NCBI GenBank assembly: GCA_021613535.1
Contig: CP075495.1
Location: 5,270,001 to 5,334,000 of the forward strand
Length of the DNA: 64,000 nucleotides
Source of the DNA: Adineta vaga
Taxonomy: Eukaryota; Rotifera
Direction of reading: 5' to 3'
A program made the translations under genes and the position numbers. Positions 1 to 11,302 of this stretch are shown here, piece after piece; position 1 is the stretch's first letter; each line of letters opens with the position of its first letter. The notes under the pieces are model-generated. The model was given only the letters and a program-made list of their open reading frames with translations, had not been told where the DNA came from and did no database searches.

Positions 1-1723
1 CGAATACTTATTGGAGCATATTGATAAAATATATAAGATATATCTTGTGGATCAGTAACATTAACTGCTGTATCGCCTTGTAATAAATTAAATTCACGTT
101 TTAATCGTTCAATTTGTGTTTCATTTGTTCGTAATGTTGATGAATTTTTTGTTGGATCGATTAAATTTATAAATCCTATTTGTTCCATGGCATGAATTAA
201 AACAAGATATTGTAAACCAAATGTTTGTACAATATCTTTTTTAATTGCATCATAATCTTTTCGTTTCAATTGTGAACCTAATGCATGTGTAACAATGGAT
301 AAATAACGTAAAATACAAAAAACATTATCTTTCCAAGCAATACGTTCATCAAGTTGACGCATGGCATCTTGTAAAACCGGTACAAATAGCATTGATAATT
401 GTTTAGCTAAATACATATCATACATAGATGTCAATTCTTGTTTAATAGCACAAGCTAATTCAAGATGCGTTGATAATGTTTGTGTTTTAGCATTTTGATT
501 CGATATACGAGTAACAAATTCACGTAAATCAGCAAGTTTCTTTCCTTGAATTGTCGATGAAGCGCCAGAAAATTTGTCATCGAAATCTTTTCGTAATTGT
601 TTTTGTGCACGAGCACCTTCTTGAAGGATACGACCAACAGTAATCATGTGTAAATAACGTGTGTCAGAATATAATTGATCACTAGTTAATAAACGAACAG
701 CAACTTTATCTTGAGTAGTTGTATCAATTTTTTGTGCTTCACAAAAATGTGCACTGAATGATGATGTGGGTACTTCAATACGATTGAATTGAATATCTAG
801 AAGATGAAGAGTAAGAATAATAAATATTTTGTTTTTAAAATCTATATCCTACTAAAAACTTCATCAAGTAATGCTTCATATGTTGCTGGTATCATCATTG
901 GTGTAATTAAATCAACTGTACGATCAATTAAAATTAGATTTTCAATTTGTGTTGGAACTTTTTTTTCGTTATCAGGTACTTCACGTTGCATTCTCATTAT
1001 TGTATCATAGCATTGTTTAGCTTTATCACCTTTAACAAAAACATTTGGAATAATTCCATATAATTTTTGTAATGTAATAAGTCCATGTGCAAGATTGAAT
1101 AACGGTGTTGTATCATTATTTAAATAAATATCACGAAAACAATCATTGGATTCTAAAGATAAAACATCAGTATCAATTGGAATGAAATCTAAATTTAATT
1201 CATCAATAATAATATCACCACGAACACCTTGTTCTTTTAATTTTTCCTCACAAACACGTGAACGACGTGGAACAAAAATAATACCATATTGCTTTGTAAT
1301 ACCACTTTTAGATTTTTGTGGATTTAATTTATTAAGTTCATCTTTAATCATATTAGCAATAACTTCCATATAAACAACTTTTGGTCGAACAAGAAATAAT
1401 GTAACTTTATAATCTGATGTATCATGTTGACGTTCTTTAAATATTCGAATATCACTTGCACCAAGATCAGCTATTGCTTGAACATGTCCAAGTAAGTTTT
1501 TAATTGAATCATCAATGATAACGCATTTGTCTTTAGTAAATTGTTTTGGTAAATTACTTTTTTCTGTATGAAATTGATTTGTACAACGTTTAATTTCTTG
1601 AATGATATATTCACGAAGAATTGTTAAATTAATACGGCCAGTTTTTAAATATGTAAAATCCTGTTTTGGAACTGTGCCAGTTGTTCCTGCTGGTGCTGCT
1701 GTTGTTGTCGTTCTTCCTGACAT
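1..1723 (-). CDS. VPS33A: VPS33A-like Sec1/Munc18 protein (partial, 3' end beyond window)
   Basis: This is the SM-family subunit of the HOPS/CORVET tethering complexes, which drives SNARE assembly at late endosomes and lysosomes. Exon 1 spans 853-1723 and exon 2 runs from 796 down to the left edge. A 56-bp GT-AG intron (797-852) keeps the frame. The start chosen is the ATG at 1721-1723 (MSGRTTTT); an upstream in-frame ATG at 1756 would add 11 residues. Recognisable blocks are IFVPRRSRVCEEKLKEQGV, GLITLQKLYGIIPNVFVKG and LILIDRTVDLITPM. They resemble VPS33A more than VPS33B, for example FVPRRS...CE rather than the B-type FSPQKFYACE. The N-terminus carries an extra Thr/Ala-rich stretch of about 20 residues. 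The second exon continues through the helical middle region (SNQNAKTQTLSTHLELACAI) and is cut by the window. The gene is divergent from the ABHD gene at 2162. Confidence 0.85.
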
Positions 1724-2161
1724 ATTCACAAATTTGATTGCAAAGAAAACAAACAACTAGACTAAGTTCAATAAAGGAAAGAAAGAAAGAAGAAGAAAGA
1801 ACAGCGCTATGAATTGAACAATTATAACACCGATTGTAGCGCAATGTAATTCTAAACCAATAGAAATGAAGATCCTGAATTGTCTATCTTTATCGATGAA
1901 TCATTAATGCGATAACTACCAAAGATTGTAAAGAACAGGAGTTGAACTCGCTCAACTCGATTACGTTTTCAACGTAAATCAAACATTCTTCTATTTTGTT
2001 AATTAATAAATAATTAAAAATCGATTAATATGAGACTAAATATTTATCTCTTTCATTGTATACATGTGTCGATTCAACGCCTACGTATGCAAATTTATCT
2101 TTTCTTTTTCGATTATTTCAGATTATCATATGATAAAATAGAAGTTCTATCTCAAAGAACA
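1724..2161. other. Intergenic region between divergent genes
   Basis: This 438-bp AT-rich spacer lies between the divergent VPS33A and ABHD-like starts, so it should hold both promoters. It contains a 7-bp inverted repeat, GAGTTGA at 1939-1945 and TCAACTC at 1952-1958, around a 6-nt centre. No coding exon is supported. An open frame from 2030 runs into the first ABHD exon, but a pyrimidine-rich stretch ending in CAG at about 2120 suggests that part is leader or intron. Confidence 0.5.
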
Positions 2162-3799
2162 ATGCTGCAAAGTACACCAAGTATTGCTGAAGAAGATGAA
2201 AATCATGAACAGGAACAATATGATTATGATCGATTACATTTTTCGACTGATAAACGAACAGATACTAGTCTTTTAAAAAATCAGTATGAACAATTACCTC
2301 AAATAACATCAACAACTACGTACGAGATCATAGAATTCTTTGTCAATCAAGTAGTCGTTTGTTTATTGATTCTTTAGAACTGGTTTAAGTTCATGGCGTA
2401 TCCCACGTCTTATATTAAATTTTCTCTCTGTTTCACCTCATATGCTTGCACATGCTGAAGAACGATTGTATCAAAGTATTATTCAACTGAATGATTCATT
2501 TACTTTTCATAGATGAATAATATGTTTAGATTTGAAAAATAAATATTACGGTGATTATGTACATATTCGGTAAGTTAAATTCACAAACGAGAAGTTTCAT
2601 GAAAAATGTATCATATATATATATATATATATTAGTGGTGATAATCTAATATGGACAGTACGAAGTTTAAATTCGTTACCAGATGCAACTCCAATTGTTC
2701 TTATTCATGATTTTGGTTGTGCTTCTGGTATTTGGATACAAAACATTGATTTTTTAAGTGCACGTCATCCATTATATATGTTTGATATACTTGGATTTGG
2801 TCGTTCATCACGACCATGTTTTGATCAAACTAATACAATAAATGCTGAAACAAAATTTGTAGAATCAATTGAAGATTGGCGTATAGCAGTTGATCTTCAA
2901 ACAAAATTCTATCTAGTTGGTCATGGATTTGGTGCATATTTAGCTACGCTCTATACAATGAGATATGGGCAATTTATTAAAAAATTAATCCTTCTTGATC
3001 CATGGGGTTTTAATCCAAAGCCGGATGAAAGTCAACTAAATTTGAGAACACCATTGTGGATTAAATTAATTGCTTATATTACTCAAACATGGACGTCATT
3101 TTCGGCATTTCGTTATCTTGGACCATTAGGTAAATAGAATCGGACAGGATTAATTAATATATATAAAATATAAAATAATTATTGACGATTGATCTTTTCT
3201 CTGCAGGTTTACCATTATTACAATTACTTGCACCACGTTGGAAACGTTTAGCACCGATTGATTCTTCATATGAAAAATCTAATGCACTCTATGAATATCT
3301 ATATCATGTAAATGTTCAACCGGCAAGGTAAATTTTTACATCAATATTTTTCTATAAATTTTAAATATTTTCTTTCGTTTGTAAATCAAGTGGTGATGTA
3401 GGTTTTCAAGCATTAGCATCTTGGTATGGTTGGGCTAAAGATCCAATAGTACAAGTAGATCATTCACGCATTGAAAATATTTCCGATGAAACTTTCATCG
3501 CATTTATATATGGTTCACGTACTAATATTGATAATACAGCAGCACAACAAATTCTTCATCAACGTGGTCCAGATAATACATGTATTAAAGTATGAAAAAA
3601 TCATAAAATTTGAATGATGAAATCAAGACTTTTCTTGTCGATTTCTTAGATCATTCACAATGCTGCGCATTTCTTTTTTATGGAAAAACCACTACAATTT
3701 CATGAAGTTATGAGTGAAATCTTATCTGATCTACCACATTATTTTCGTACATTGGCATCAGTTGATAGAACCATAACTACAACAGTATTACCTGAATAA
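2162..3799 (+). CDS. ABHD4/ABHD5-like alpha/beta hydrolase fold protein lacking the nucleophile serine
   Basis: Seven exons give a 419-residue protein: 2162-2319, 2378-2475, 2530-2569, 2636-3129, 3207-3327, 3391-3589 and 3650-3799, all with GT-AG borders and matching phases. It is a paralogue of the next gene. Shared blocks include IWTVRSL, FDILGFGRSSRP, a DWRI segment, and LLDPWGFNPKP against LVDPWGFGHKP. The nucleophile elbow reads GHGFG, with Gly at about residue 196 where the neighbour has Ser (GHSFG). The C-terminal HX4D motif of the family reads HFFFME here, with Glu for Asp. ABHD5/CGI-58 also lacks the serine (Asn instead) and acts as a lipase co-activator, so a non-catalytic role in lipid handling is plausible but inferred. 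An apparent in-frame TGA at 2514 falls inside the 54-bp second intron. Splicing there restores an alignment with the paralogue, so the gene looks intact. An ATG upstream of 2162 is possible. Confidence 0.8.
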
Positions 3800-3998
3800 A
3801 AGAGAGTGAGAGAGACAGAGAGAAACAATTTGATTGATTCAATGAATATATTTTGTAGTCAGATGTATAAATTATCCGGTGTGTTAACGTTGTGTGATTT
3901 TTCCTTCATCTTCATGTATTTTGTTAAAAACAGTGATAGTTTTTCTTTATTGATATTGGATTTAAAAACTACTTGAATGTTATTTCAGATATTGAACA

Positions 3999-5777
3999 AT
4001 GACGACAACAAATGAGTTTTTGCAAAATTCTGATAATGATTTAACATCAGCATCGGATGCAATCGATCAAATGATTTCAATGTCAATTGCTGATCATAAT
4101 CCTGATCCGAATAGGCAAAATTCAGATGGAACAATATCAGAACAAACTAATGATACTAGATCAAATTGCTCTCCAAGGTTAGTACGTCACATGGAATAGA
4201 GAGAATATAGTCTTGATTTAACTTATCATTGAGTTCTGTATTATTCCATATTCATTATAGAATTTCTTCTCTATGTATATAACTAATTATTTGTAGGTAT
4301 GTGTTCGATAAAGAAATAAGCTTTGATCTCTCACAGTCTTATGCATGTATGTAATGTAGAATGATAAAAATAATTTTCAAATTGATGCTGCATGAATACA
4401 AATTTTGTTATTCATATCTTATCAGATCAGAAGAATTCTTTCTGTTGACTTCGTACACGAATGACTACGACTGATATACTCTTGTATGAGTATAGTTGGA
4501 CATAAGGCGAGTTTCATTGCATTTAAAATCTACTTTATAATTTAAAAATTCTAATTTCTTTTTACTAATTTCAACTAAATTTATCTTTGTTTCAGCCGTT
4601 TTCGTTCAATTGAATATATAAAACGACTTTCATGGACTAATACTGGTCCTGAACAATTAGCACGTGCTGAAATGAAAATCTTCGAAACATTAAAAAGTCA
4701 ATATCAAGGTCGTTCAATTCCTGTATGCAATAATACACAAAAAATTTGGACTGTTTATTCAAATTTAACATCAACAAATTATCCTATTGTTCTTGTACAT
4801 GGTTTTGGCGGTGGCGTCGGTCTATGGAGTTTGAATCTTGATCAATTATGTGTCGATCGTCCTGTCTACGCTCTCGACTTACCCGGTTTTGCACATAGTA
4901 CTCGACCAGTGTTCAGTCCTGATCCATTAGAAGCTGAAAAACAATTTGTAGATATGCTAGAAGAATGGAGAATTGGAATTGAATTAAATGAATCATTCAT
5001 ACTACTTGGTCATAGTTTTGGTGGCTTTATAAGTTCTGCATATACAATACGATATCCAAAATATGTTAAACAATTAGTTTTGGTTGATCCATGGGGTTTT
5101 GGACATAAACCTACTGATTGGCAAACATCACGAATGCAACGTATACCTCCATGGCTAAGATCATTTTCATCAGTGATGATGAAATTTTCTCCATTAGCTG
5201 GTCTACGAGCAGCAGGACCATTTGGTAAGAAATTAATTTTATTTATATCGATTGTTATGATTTCATTTCATTAGGTCTTCGAATCATGAAATATTTTCGA
5301 GCTGATCTACGGAATAAATTCGAAAAACTCTTCGATGATGATCGAATACTAGTATATTTATATCATTGTAATGCTCAAATTCCAACTGGTGAAGAAGGTT
5401 TTCGAACAATAAGTGATTTTCTTGCTTGGGCAAAACGTTCGTTTTTCTGAAATTATCTGTTTAGTTTATCACATTATTAAAATATTTGTATTTCTAGAAC
5501 CTATGATGGATCGAATAGATTCAATTGACGAACAGATTCCAATATATTTTCTTCATGGTGATCAATCATGGATCGATATTGAATCATCTGTATGTGTACA
5601 ATCAAAACGTCCAAATGTTTTTATCGATACGATTCCACAAGCAGGTCATCATGTAAGTCACTAGAATCAAATAAGTCGGAAATACAATTTTTTATTCTAT
5701 TTTCATTTCCGTAGGTTTATGCAGATGCACCGGTAGAGTTTGATATGTATTTAAAACGTGTTTTAATTAATAAATAA
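3999..5777 (+). CDS. ABHD4/ABHD5-like alpha/beta hydrolase, catalytic residues present
   Basis: Five exons (3999-4177, 4596-5224, 5275-5436, 5498-5652, 5715-5777) give 395 residues, close to the length of human ABHD4/ABHD5. The order is: low-complexity acidic N-terminus in exon 1, amphipathic RFRSIEYIKRLSW segment, oxyanion region VLVHGFGGGVGLWSL, nucleophile elbow GHSFGGF (Ser about residue 200), LVDPWGFGHKP, and C-terminal GHHVYADAPVEF. The last block supplies the catalytic His and the HX4D acyltransferase-type motif of the CGI-58 family. With Ser present it resembles ABHD4 (N-acyl phospholipid lysophospholipase B) more than ABHD5, which lacks the nucleophile. The expected role is hydrolysis of phospholipid or N-acyl-phosphatidylethanolamine at membranes or lipid droplets. 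It starts 200 bp after the end of its tandem copy. The first intron (418 bp) is unusually long for this window. AATAAA-like signals lie at about 5883-5896. Confidence 0.88.
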
Positions 5778-6637
5778 TGAATGATTTTTTTATTAATCTA
5801 ATCGAGCTATTCAGAAGTATCCTACAAAAATAATGAATAGTATCAGTGCTTTTATTTTGAAACTGTGATCGTTTTATTTCGTAATAAAGTTAATAAAAAT
5901 ATATTATAACATATCAATGAAATGTTGAGAAATGCAAAGTTTCTCAAGAAGGTAAAAGCGGAAATTAGATCATTGAATGTTTCTTTGTTCCGATTAAATT
6001 GATGGTAAAATAACTTAATTTCCTTTTCTTATATGTATGTCATTAATGGACGCATTTACATATTATTCCCTGTTGGACTTTGGAAAGAAAATGTATAATC
6101 GGGAAATCCATAGGAGATCGGTTTGCTGTCTGAAGTTATAACCTTGATAAATACACATTTCCATTGTTAGTTGGTGCATTATATTTTAGACTCATCAATC
6201 TTCTTGTTTTTATCTGACGTTAAATCTGTTTCATCTGAACATGAATTAGTCGCTAATGATTTTGATTTGAATGTGAATTATAATGTTAGTTCTAGAATGC
6301 AATATTTATTTCAAGTTGTTATTCAGATTGTAAAGTATTATCATGAGAGTTAGAAGAATTGATGAGTTCAATTATTTACGCATTAGCATACTTTCTAGTG
6401 TTCGAAATCATGACATTCATCCCTTATGTGACGGAATTAACAAGTAAACAGAGTTTCCCTCTTATATTTAATATTAAAAACATGAGTTTTGTTCATATCA
6501 TATCAGTAATTAGGATATATCTTTACTTTCCAACTTGTCAATAAATTATTTTCAATTGGATAATTTCTTTTATTATAATTAACATCCATTTAAATGAAAA
6601 AGACTATGTAGTCTAATTTGTTATCAAGAGTCAAAGC
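5778..6637. other. Convergent intergenic region, no supported gene
   Basis: This 860-bp AT-rich spacer lies between the 3' ends of the ABHD gene (+) and the beta-lactamase-like gene (-). Two short open frames at 6171-6353 and 6359-6544 have no recognisable motif and look like chance frames in 3' flanking sequence. Confidence 0.5.
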
Positions 6638-8116
6638 TTAGCAACGACGGGTAGTATTTTGAAAAAGAAGAAATAAGAAAGTAAGGTAAAAAAATGTATT
6701 GCATGAAATTAATATGAAAGATTTCGACTGAATATTAGCATCAATTGTAATGGGAGGATGTAACGAAAATCGAATTGCATTGAATACTGCTTTCTGATTC
6801 AATGCTTTCAAATAAACAGTTTGTTGTCCAGAATTTAGAAGAAAATCTCCGACAGATATCCAACGTGAAACACTTGTCTGTTGATTATATACATATCCAG
6901 AATCTCCATCAGTTTCATTGTAAACATCTGTGACAGCAACATTCATTCGAAATAGCATAGTTGGAGTTGAATCAAAAGAGGATGGATTCCATATAGATAC
7001 TGTATAAACACCTCGTTTCATTAGAATCGGATGAATAATACATGAAGTATTGAAAGTAATTAATGATTGTCCAATAGTATCTTTTGGAAGTGATGATGTA
7101 TATTTCACAACATCATTTTTACATGTATAAATATCTTCATTATCAGTAGTAAAAATTTCTGTTGTAGAAGAATTCAATGAAAATTTCTCAAGAATCATTT
7201 CAGTAAATCGACCAAGAATATAAAAGTCACTTGGTGGTCTTTGAAAACCATTACTGAATGCTGAAAGAATAATTTCTTTTCCATTTGGTAATATAATATA
7301 AGCAATTTCCTCAACTGTGTCATAAGCATTTCCAACTTTTGAATAAAGTATACTACCAGCTGGTAAACCATTACCGAATGTTGTATGTTCACTTTCTAAT
7401 GTATGATATAGCATGGATTTCATATATTCGAATTCATTTTTTGGACGTGTTTGCATCAGATAAAGCATAAATGATGCTGTACAACATGATTGTAACATAT
7501 TACGTGAAGATGGACTTCTAAGAAGAAGTGATTCACTACCAATAGGTGATTGACCTGAGTTTGTTGGATATGTTTTACTTCGAACGACTTGATTTTCATA
7601 CAAATTTAAATCTATTAATAAACGTTCAATTGATAAACGTTGATATAACCAATTTGACCAACGTGTATCATTAATTGAAATTAAATCAGCAAGATTTGTT
7701 GTGTTTGTTATAGCATCAACAACATAACCTGTATCTAAATTCGATGAAACAATTATCATTGGTCGAACATATCGATCTAAACAATCAATTGAATATCCTT
7801 GAGTTTTACACCATTCTATAGCTGAATACATATACATCAATTTAACTGTTGATGCTGGATAAGCTATAAGAGTTCCATTCACACTACCTCGTTTCCATGT
7901 TTGAGATTTTTCTTCTCGAATAAGTATAGTAGCAGACAATCGAGTGAAACTACTCGATGGTTGACGAGCAAGAAATTCATCACGAACTTGTTCAATTCCG
8001 ATAGCTAGTTGTTCATCATTAACAATTTCAATTGATGGAATTTTATTACAACCACATTCTTCACAATTTATTCTTACAACGCATAAGAAACAAATAACTA
8101 TCATATAGTAAATCAT
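6638..8116 (-). CDS. Secreted class A beta-lactamase-like serine hydrolase with golvesin-like C-terminal domain (transfer candidate)
   Basis: This is one uninterrupted frame. The start chosen is the ATG at 8114-8116, which opens directly into a signal peptide (MIYYMIVICFLCVV). An upstream in-frame ATG at 8203 would bury it. The mature part has the three hallmark elements of penicillin-recognising serine enzymes: SxxK as PASTVKLMYM, SxN as SSNLDTGYVVD, and KxG as GSILYSKVGNAYDT followed by the strand AYIILPNGKEIILSAFSNG. I could not assign the omega-loop Glu of true class A beta-lactamases, so transpeptidase, esterase or other serine hydrolase activity is equally possible. Downstream, GVYTVSIWNPSS...WISVGDFLLNSGQQTVYL...FNAIRFS resembles golvesin/xanthan-lyase CBD-like beta domains of bacterial secreted enzymes. 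A hydrophobic C-terminal tail (FFYLTFLFLLF) suggests a membrane or GPI-type anchor. It is intronless among intron-rich neighbours, which together with the family points to horizontal acquisition. Confidence 0.8.
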   Translation of the reverse strand: MIYYMIVICFLCVVRINCEECGCNKIPSIEIVNDEQLAIGIEQVRDEFLARQPSSSFTRLSATILIREEKSQTWKRGSVNGTLIAYPASTVKLMYMYSAIEWCKTQGYSIDCLDRYVRPMIIVSSNLDTGYVVDAITNTTNLADLISINDTRWSNWLYQRLSIERLLIDLNLYENQVVRSKTYPTNSGQSPIGSESLLLRSPSSRNMLQSCCTASFMLYLMQTRPKNEFEYMKSMLYHTLESEHTTFGNGLPAGSILYSKVGNAYDTVEEIAYIILPNGKEIILSAFSNGFQRPPSDFYILGRFTEMILEKFSLNSSTTEIFTTDNEDIYTCKNDVVKYTSSLPKDTIGQSLITFNTSCIIHPILMKRGVYTVSIWNPSSFDSTPTMLFRMNVAVTDVYNETDGDSGYVYNQQTSVSRWISVGDFLLNSGQQTVYLKALNQKAVFNAIRFSLHPPITIDANIQSKSFILISCNTFFYLTFLFLLFQNTTRRC

Positions 8117-8896
8117 TTTTATGTCTACGAGAGCTAAACTGATAAGCTTCAACAACAAAATGTTGGTTGATAAAGACGAACAATAAAACTTGATATCATT
8201 CATATTGACTATTTATCTTCCAGGTATCTTAAACCTTGAAAATATTTATTAAAATAACTTTGACACAAAAATTAACTATTGCCCCGATATACTCGTTAAA
8301 GATATGATTGTTTATTAAAAAACCAAGAATAACAATAGTATACATCGTAGCATACGCCTACATATATGTTTATCCTATGAAAAGAAAGGAAGAAAAGGAA
8401 ATGTAGGCGATAGAAAGAAGAAAAAATGTTCAATAACTTTGTTGATCTACTTCTTCTTATAGAAAATATGATGTAAATATTCATAAGGAGAGAGAGAGAG
8501 AGAAACTGAGAAAGAAAATGACGTTTCCTGGCTAGTTAATATAAATATCAAGTCGAAGTATAAAGTATTTTCTTCGTTGACATTAATCTTCTTGCGTAAA
8601 GAAATCCTTTGTTTTACTTTATTAAATTCCTCCATTAATCAAGTAAGTGAATATTTAACAGAAGATTAGCTCAATACGTCATAAATTATATACTTACTAT
8701 ATAAACAATTCTGTTCGTAAAAAAAAAGACACATACACACAGTAGATTCGACATAGTTTCGAAGCATACTTTTATGAGTCTTCATACTATTTTGAGTATA
8801 CAGAGGATTAGGATAAAATCGTTTATGTTTGTTTTATTAACTAAGATTTCTTTTTCTTTTCGTAGTTGTTTGATTATTTTGTTTTAGTTTTCAATC
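8117..8896. other. Divergent intergenic region
   Basis: This spacer lies between the beta-lactamase-like gene and the small secreted gene. It holds a GA microsatellite (about 8489-8505) and AT-rich sequence. Minus-strand open frames at 8296-8635 show no coding character. A TTTTAG just before 8897 could be the acceptor of a 5' UTR intron. Confidence 0.45.
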
Positions 8897-9286
8897 ATGA
8901 CACAATTATATTTTATATCCTTTCTTACATTTGTTTGCCTTCTTATTTTACAACCGTCCACGATTGAATGTCGTCCTCGTACTCAACGAATTGTTATTCA
9001 TGGTCATGAATGGACAGTACCTAACGAACCAGGATGGGAAGATGGTAGGTTTTTTTTTAGAATTTAGTTTTTGTTTCCATCATTATATTTTCTAGTTCTC
9101 AATGAAGCGGAATCTGTTCGTCATCGATTATTAAGTAATTGTGCTACTAGTCGAGAATGTCGATTGGCTGCTGAAAAAATACGACATATCTTCTTGAATC
9201 ATCCTGTTTCAGCGCGATATTATGATGAATATATAGACAATGATTCTCCTCGTCGTGAACAAGCATCGATTTTTAAATGGGGATAA
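8897..9286 (+). CDS. Small secreted protein, possible peptide-hormone precursor
   Basis: Two exons (8897-9044 and 9096-9286; 51-bp intron; phase 1) encode 112 residues. The N-terminus MTQLYFISFLTFVCLLIL is a clear signal peptide, probably cleaved near STIEC/RPRTQR. The remainder has one closely spaced cysteine pair (NCATSREC, five residues between the cysteines), a basic amphipathic stretch (RLAAEKIRHIF), and a dibasic RR ten residues before the C-terminus, followed by EQASIFKWG and the stop. A terminal Gly after a dibasic site is the usual arrangement for an amidated peptide, which would give EQASIFKW-amide. The two-Cys loop recalls calcitonin/CGRP peptides only in its spacing. I recognise no family. 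It could equally be an ordinary secreted protein. An AATAAA lies at about 9367. Confidence 0.65.
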
Positions 9287-11302
9287 ACATATAATATTGA
9301 AAATCATCATCAAGAATGAATGAAAAGGAAAATCTACAAGCTTTTATGTTAATTATTTATTATGACAATAAATAATATAACCAATACAGAATTAAGATGT
9401 CTGGTACTTTACACTTTGATTTAGATAATGTTTTTCTATAAAAAAAAATAATAATAAAGATTATATCACTCTACTCAAGTTTCTTATGTTTCTATATTTA
9501 AGAAATTGGAAAATGTGGAAATTTTGTTTTCGAACTTCAAAACTTAATCAGCATTATACTACACAAAATAAGATCGAATTGGTCTAGATAAGGTGTATTT
9601 TGCAAAATGGAAAGAAATTTCGAAAATCGCTTCGGAAACGAGGAATCACAATGTCAATATATATATATATATAATAGAAAATGTTTATATTGTTTCGTTT
9701 GTTTATTAGTGCATTTAATTAAAGCTTTTTAAAATCAGAGAGGATGTCCCCTTAACCTCCTCCCAGCCGTGCTGCCCCTGGTCCCCTGTATAGATTTTTC
9801 GATGCATTTTCGTTAAAATCAATGACATCAATATCTTATTTTCTTGTCTCATATCATGACAGAGAAAAAGATGCTCTACGTTTCAGTACAATTTGATCAT
9901 TGTTGAACTAGTATTTCAATCATATTAAGTCACCGTACTCTTAAACTTTAGTTTTTGACTGCTTCATGGGTTGTATTGACAAAATATAATTTGTCAAAGC
10001 GTTGAGAAGCTCATGAAATATATGAATGAAATTCACTAAATTTCTATTTGTACATCCTGCCAAACAAGTCTCAATAAAACAAAATCACGAAAGAAAAAAA
10101 TCTTATTTGTCAGAAAATGAGAATGTTAGACTACGACGGCTATCACACTCGTAGTTTTTTGACTGAATGTGATTACTTTTAATTGAATATGTTGATTTTG
10201 TTACTCTCTTTTCAAAATAACAATCTTAAATATACTCATCTAGATATCAAAATTGAATGACGAACTTGAGCTTTAATATTAAGGAAGTGGATGAGACACC
10301 TAGAGTGCGTCTTTTCTTTATTTGAAAGAGTACCTGCTGTTCTAAAATATTATGGGACAAGAATTCGAGAGAAAGAAAAGATCAATACTTCGTTGAATTA
10401 AAAGACCGTGATATTTGTAATACAATATTATATTAGAGTATGAATATGCTAGGAAAATATGTTCTAGGGACTTGAATAATTGTTTTGACACGATGGTTCT
10501 TTTAATTCACAAGATTACTATGTATTTTTTGTTGTAATTTTATTCTAAAATAAGTTTAACTAAAAGTATTACTCATTGATATATAACATAGAAAACATTA
10601 CAAGTTTTGTCATGGAAATTATGACTCATGTTTTCATTTCTAAACTCATTGTGGGGATGCATTGCATACATATGTGTTCTTTTTCATATACCTCTCTGAA
10701 GACAGACGATAGTCAATAATTCACTTCGGTAGAAAATAAATCGATATGAATAAAAGAAAAAAAATATATTTGCGCATATATCAAAAGAAGTTTACTCTCT
10801 AGTTCTTTACATTTATAATTTGCTATTCGTTCTTTTTACTATTCATTTTCCTCTGTAAATTGTTAAATAATCACATGAAAAGTCTAATCAGTTTCATAAA
10901 AAACGAGTCCTGATCTTGTTTTCGTTCGTCACAACATTACTTAAAAGTTTTTCTTTATATAAAAATTTTATTGATCGGACATTTTCACTTGCGCATCCAT
11001 GTCTAATAACTCTCTTGACCATTATTTTATTAAGTATTTTCGTCTCGTTTGATTATTTTCAACAGCAAAAACGTACACTTGCAAATATATTTCACTGAAT
11101 CTTCTATTTACAAAATGAGTATGTTGATATTAACTAAAATGCATTGTTTTAGAAATCCGTAGTATTCGGAATCTTCTCCTACATAAAAGTATAGTCAATT
11201 TCGTACTGAGATCGTTTTTTCATAATATTATTTAATCGGAATAACATAGAACAGATTTTTTCCGAACCTCTGATTACCGTATTGCTCTATTTAATCACAG
11301 AT
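9287..11302. other. 2-kb intergenic region with a C-rich tract
   Basis: No gene is supported. The stretch is strongly AT-rich except for a short C-rich island at about 9745-9787, described separately. A weak open frame at 10916-11098 has hydrophobic content but no ATG or splice connection I could justify. The signal-peptide exon expected for the adhesion GPCR at 11303 should lie here; I did not find it. Confidence 0.45.
9748..9786 (-). other. G-rich tract on the minus strand (possible G-quadruplex)
   Basis: On the plus strand four C runs occur at 9748-9751, 9762-9764, 9775-9778 and 9783-9786, separated by 10, 10 and 4 bases. The complement therefore carries four runs of at least three guanines. 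It stands out sharply against the AT-rich surroundings. Confidence 0.5.

Noticed and set aside
842-1723. VPS33B rather than VPS33A
   Set aside because: The FVPRRS...CEEKLK and GLITLQKLYG blocks match the A form better, although the family split was judged from memory.
2514-2516. In-frame TGA in the first ABHD gene, suggesting a pseudogene or recoding
   Set aside because: It lies in a 54-bp GT-AG intron (2476-2529); splicing gives ERLYQNLKNKYYGD, which aligns with the paralogue.
6171-6544. Two plus-strand open frames downstream of the ABHD pair
   Set aside because: No motif, no splice links to a gene, and AT-driven composition. Likely 3' flanking DNA.
8897-9286. Calcitonin/CGRP family assignment for the small secreted protein
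   Set aside because: Only the cysteine spacing agrees. There is no Pro-amide or aromatic-amide end at the right distance from the loop and no other family residues.
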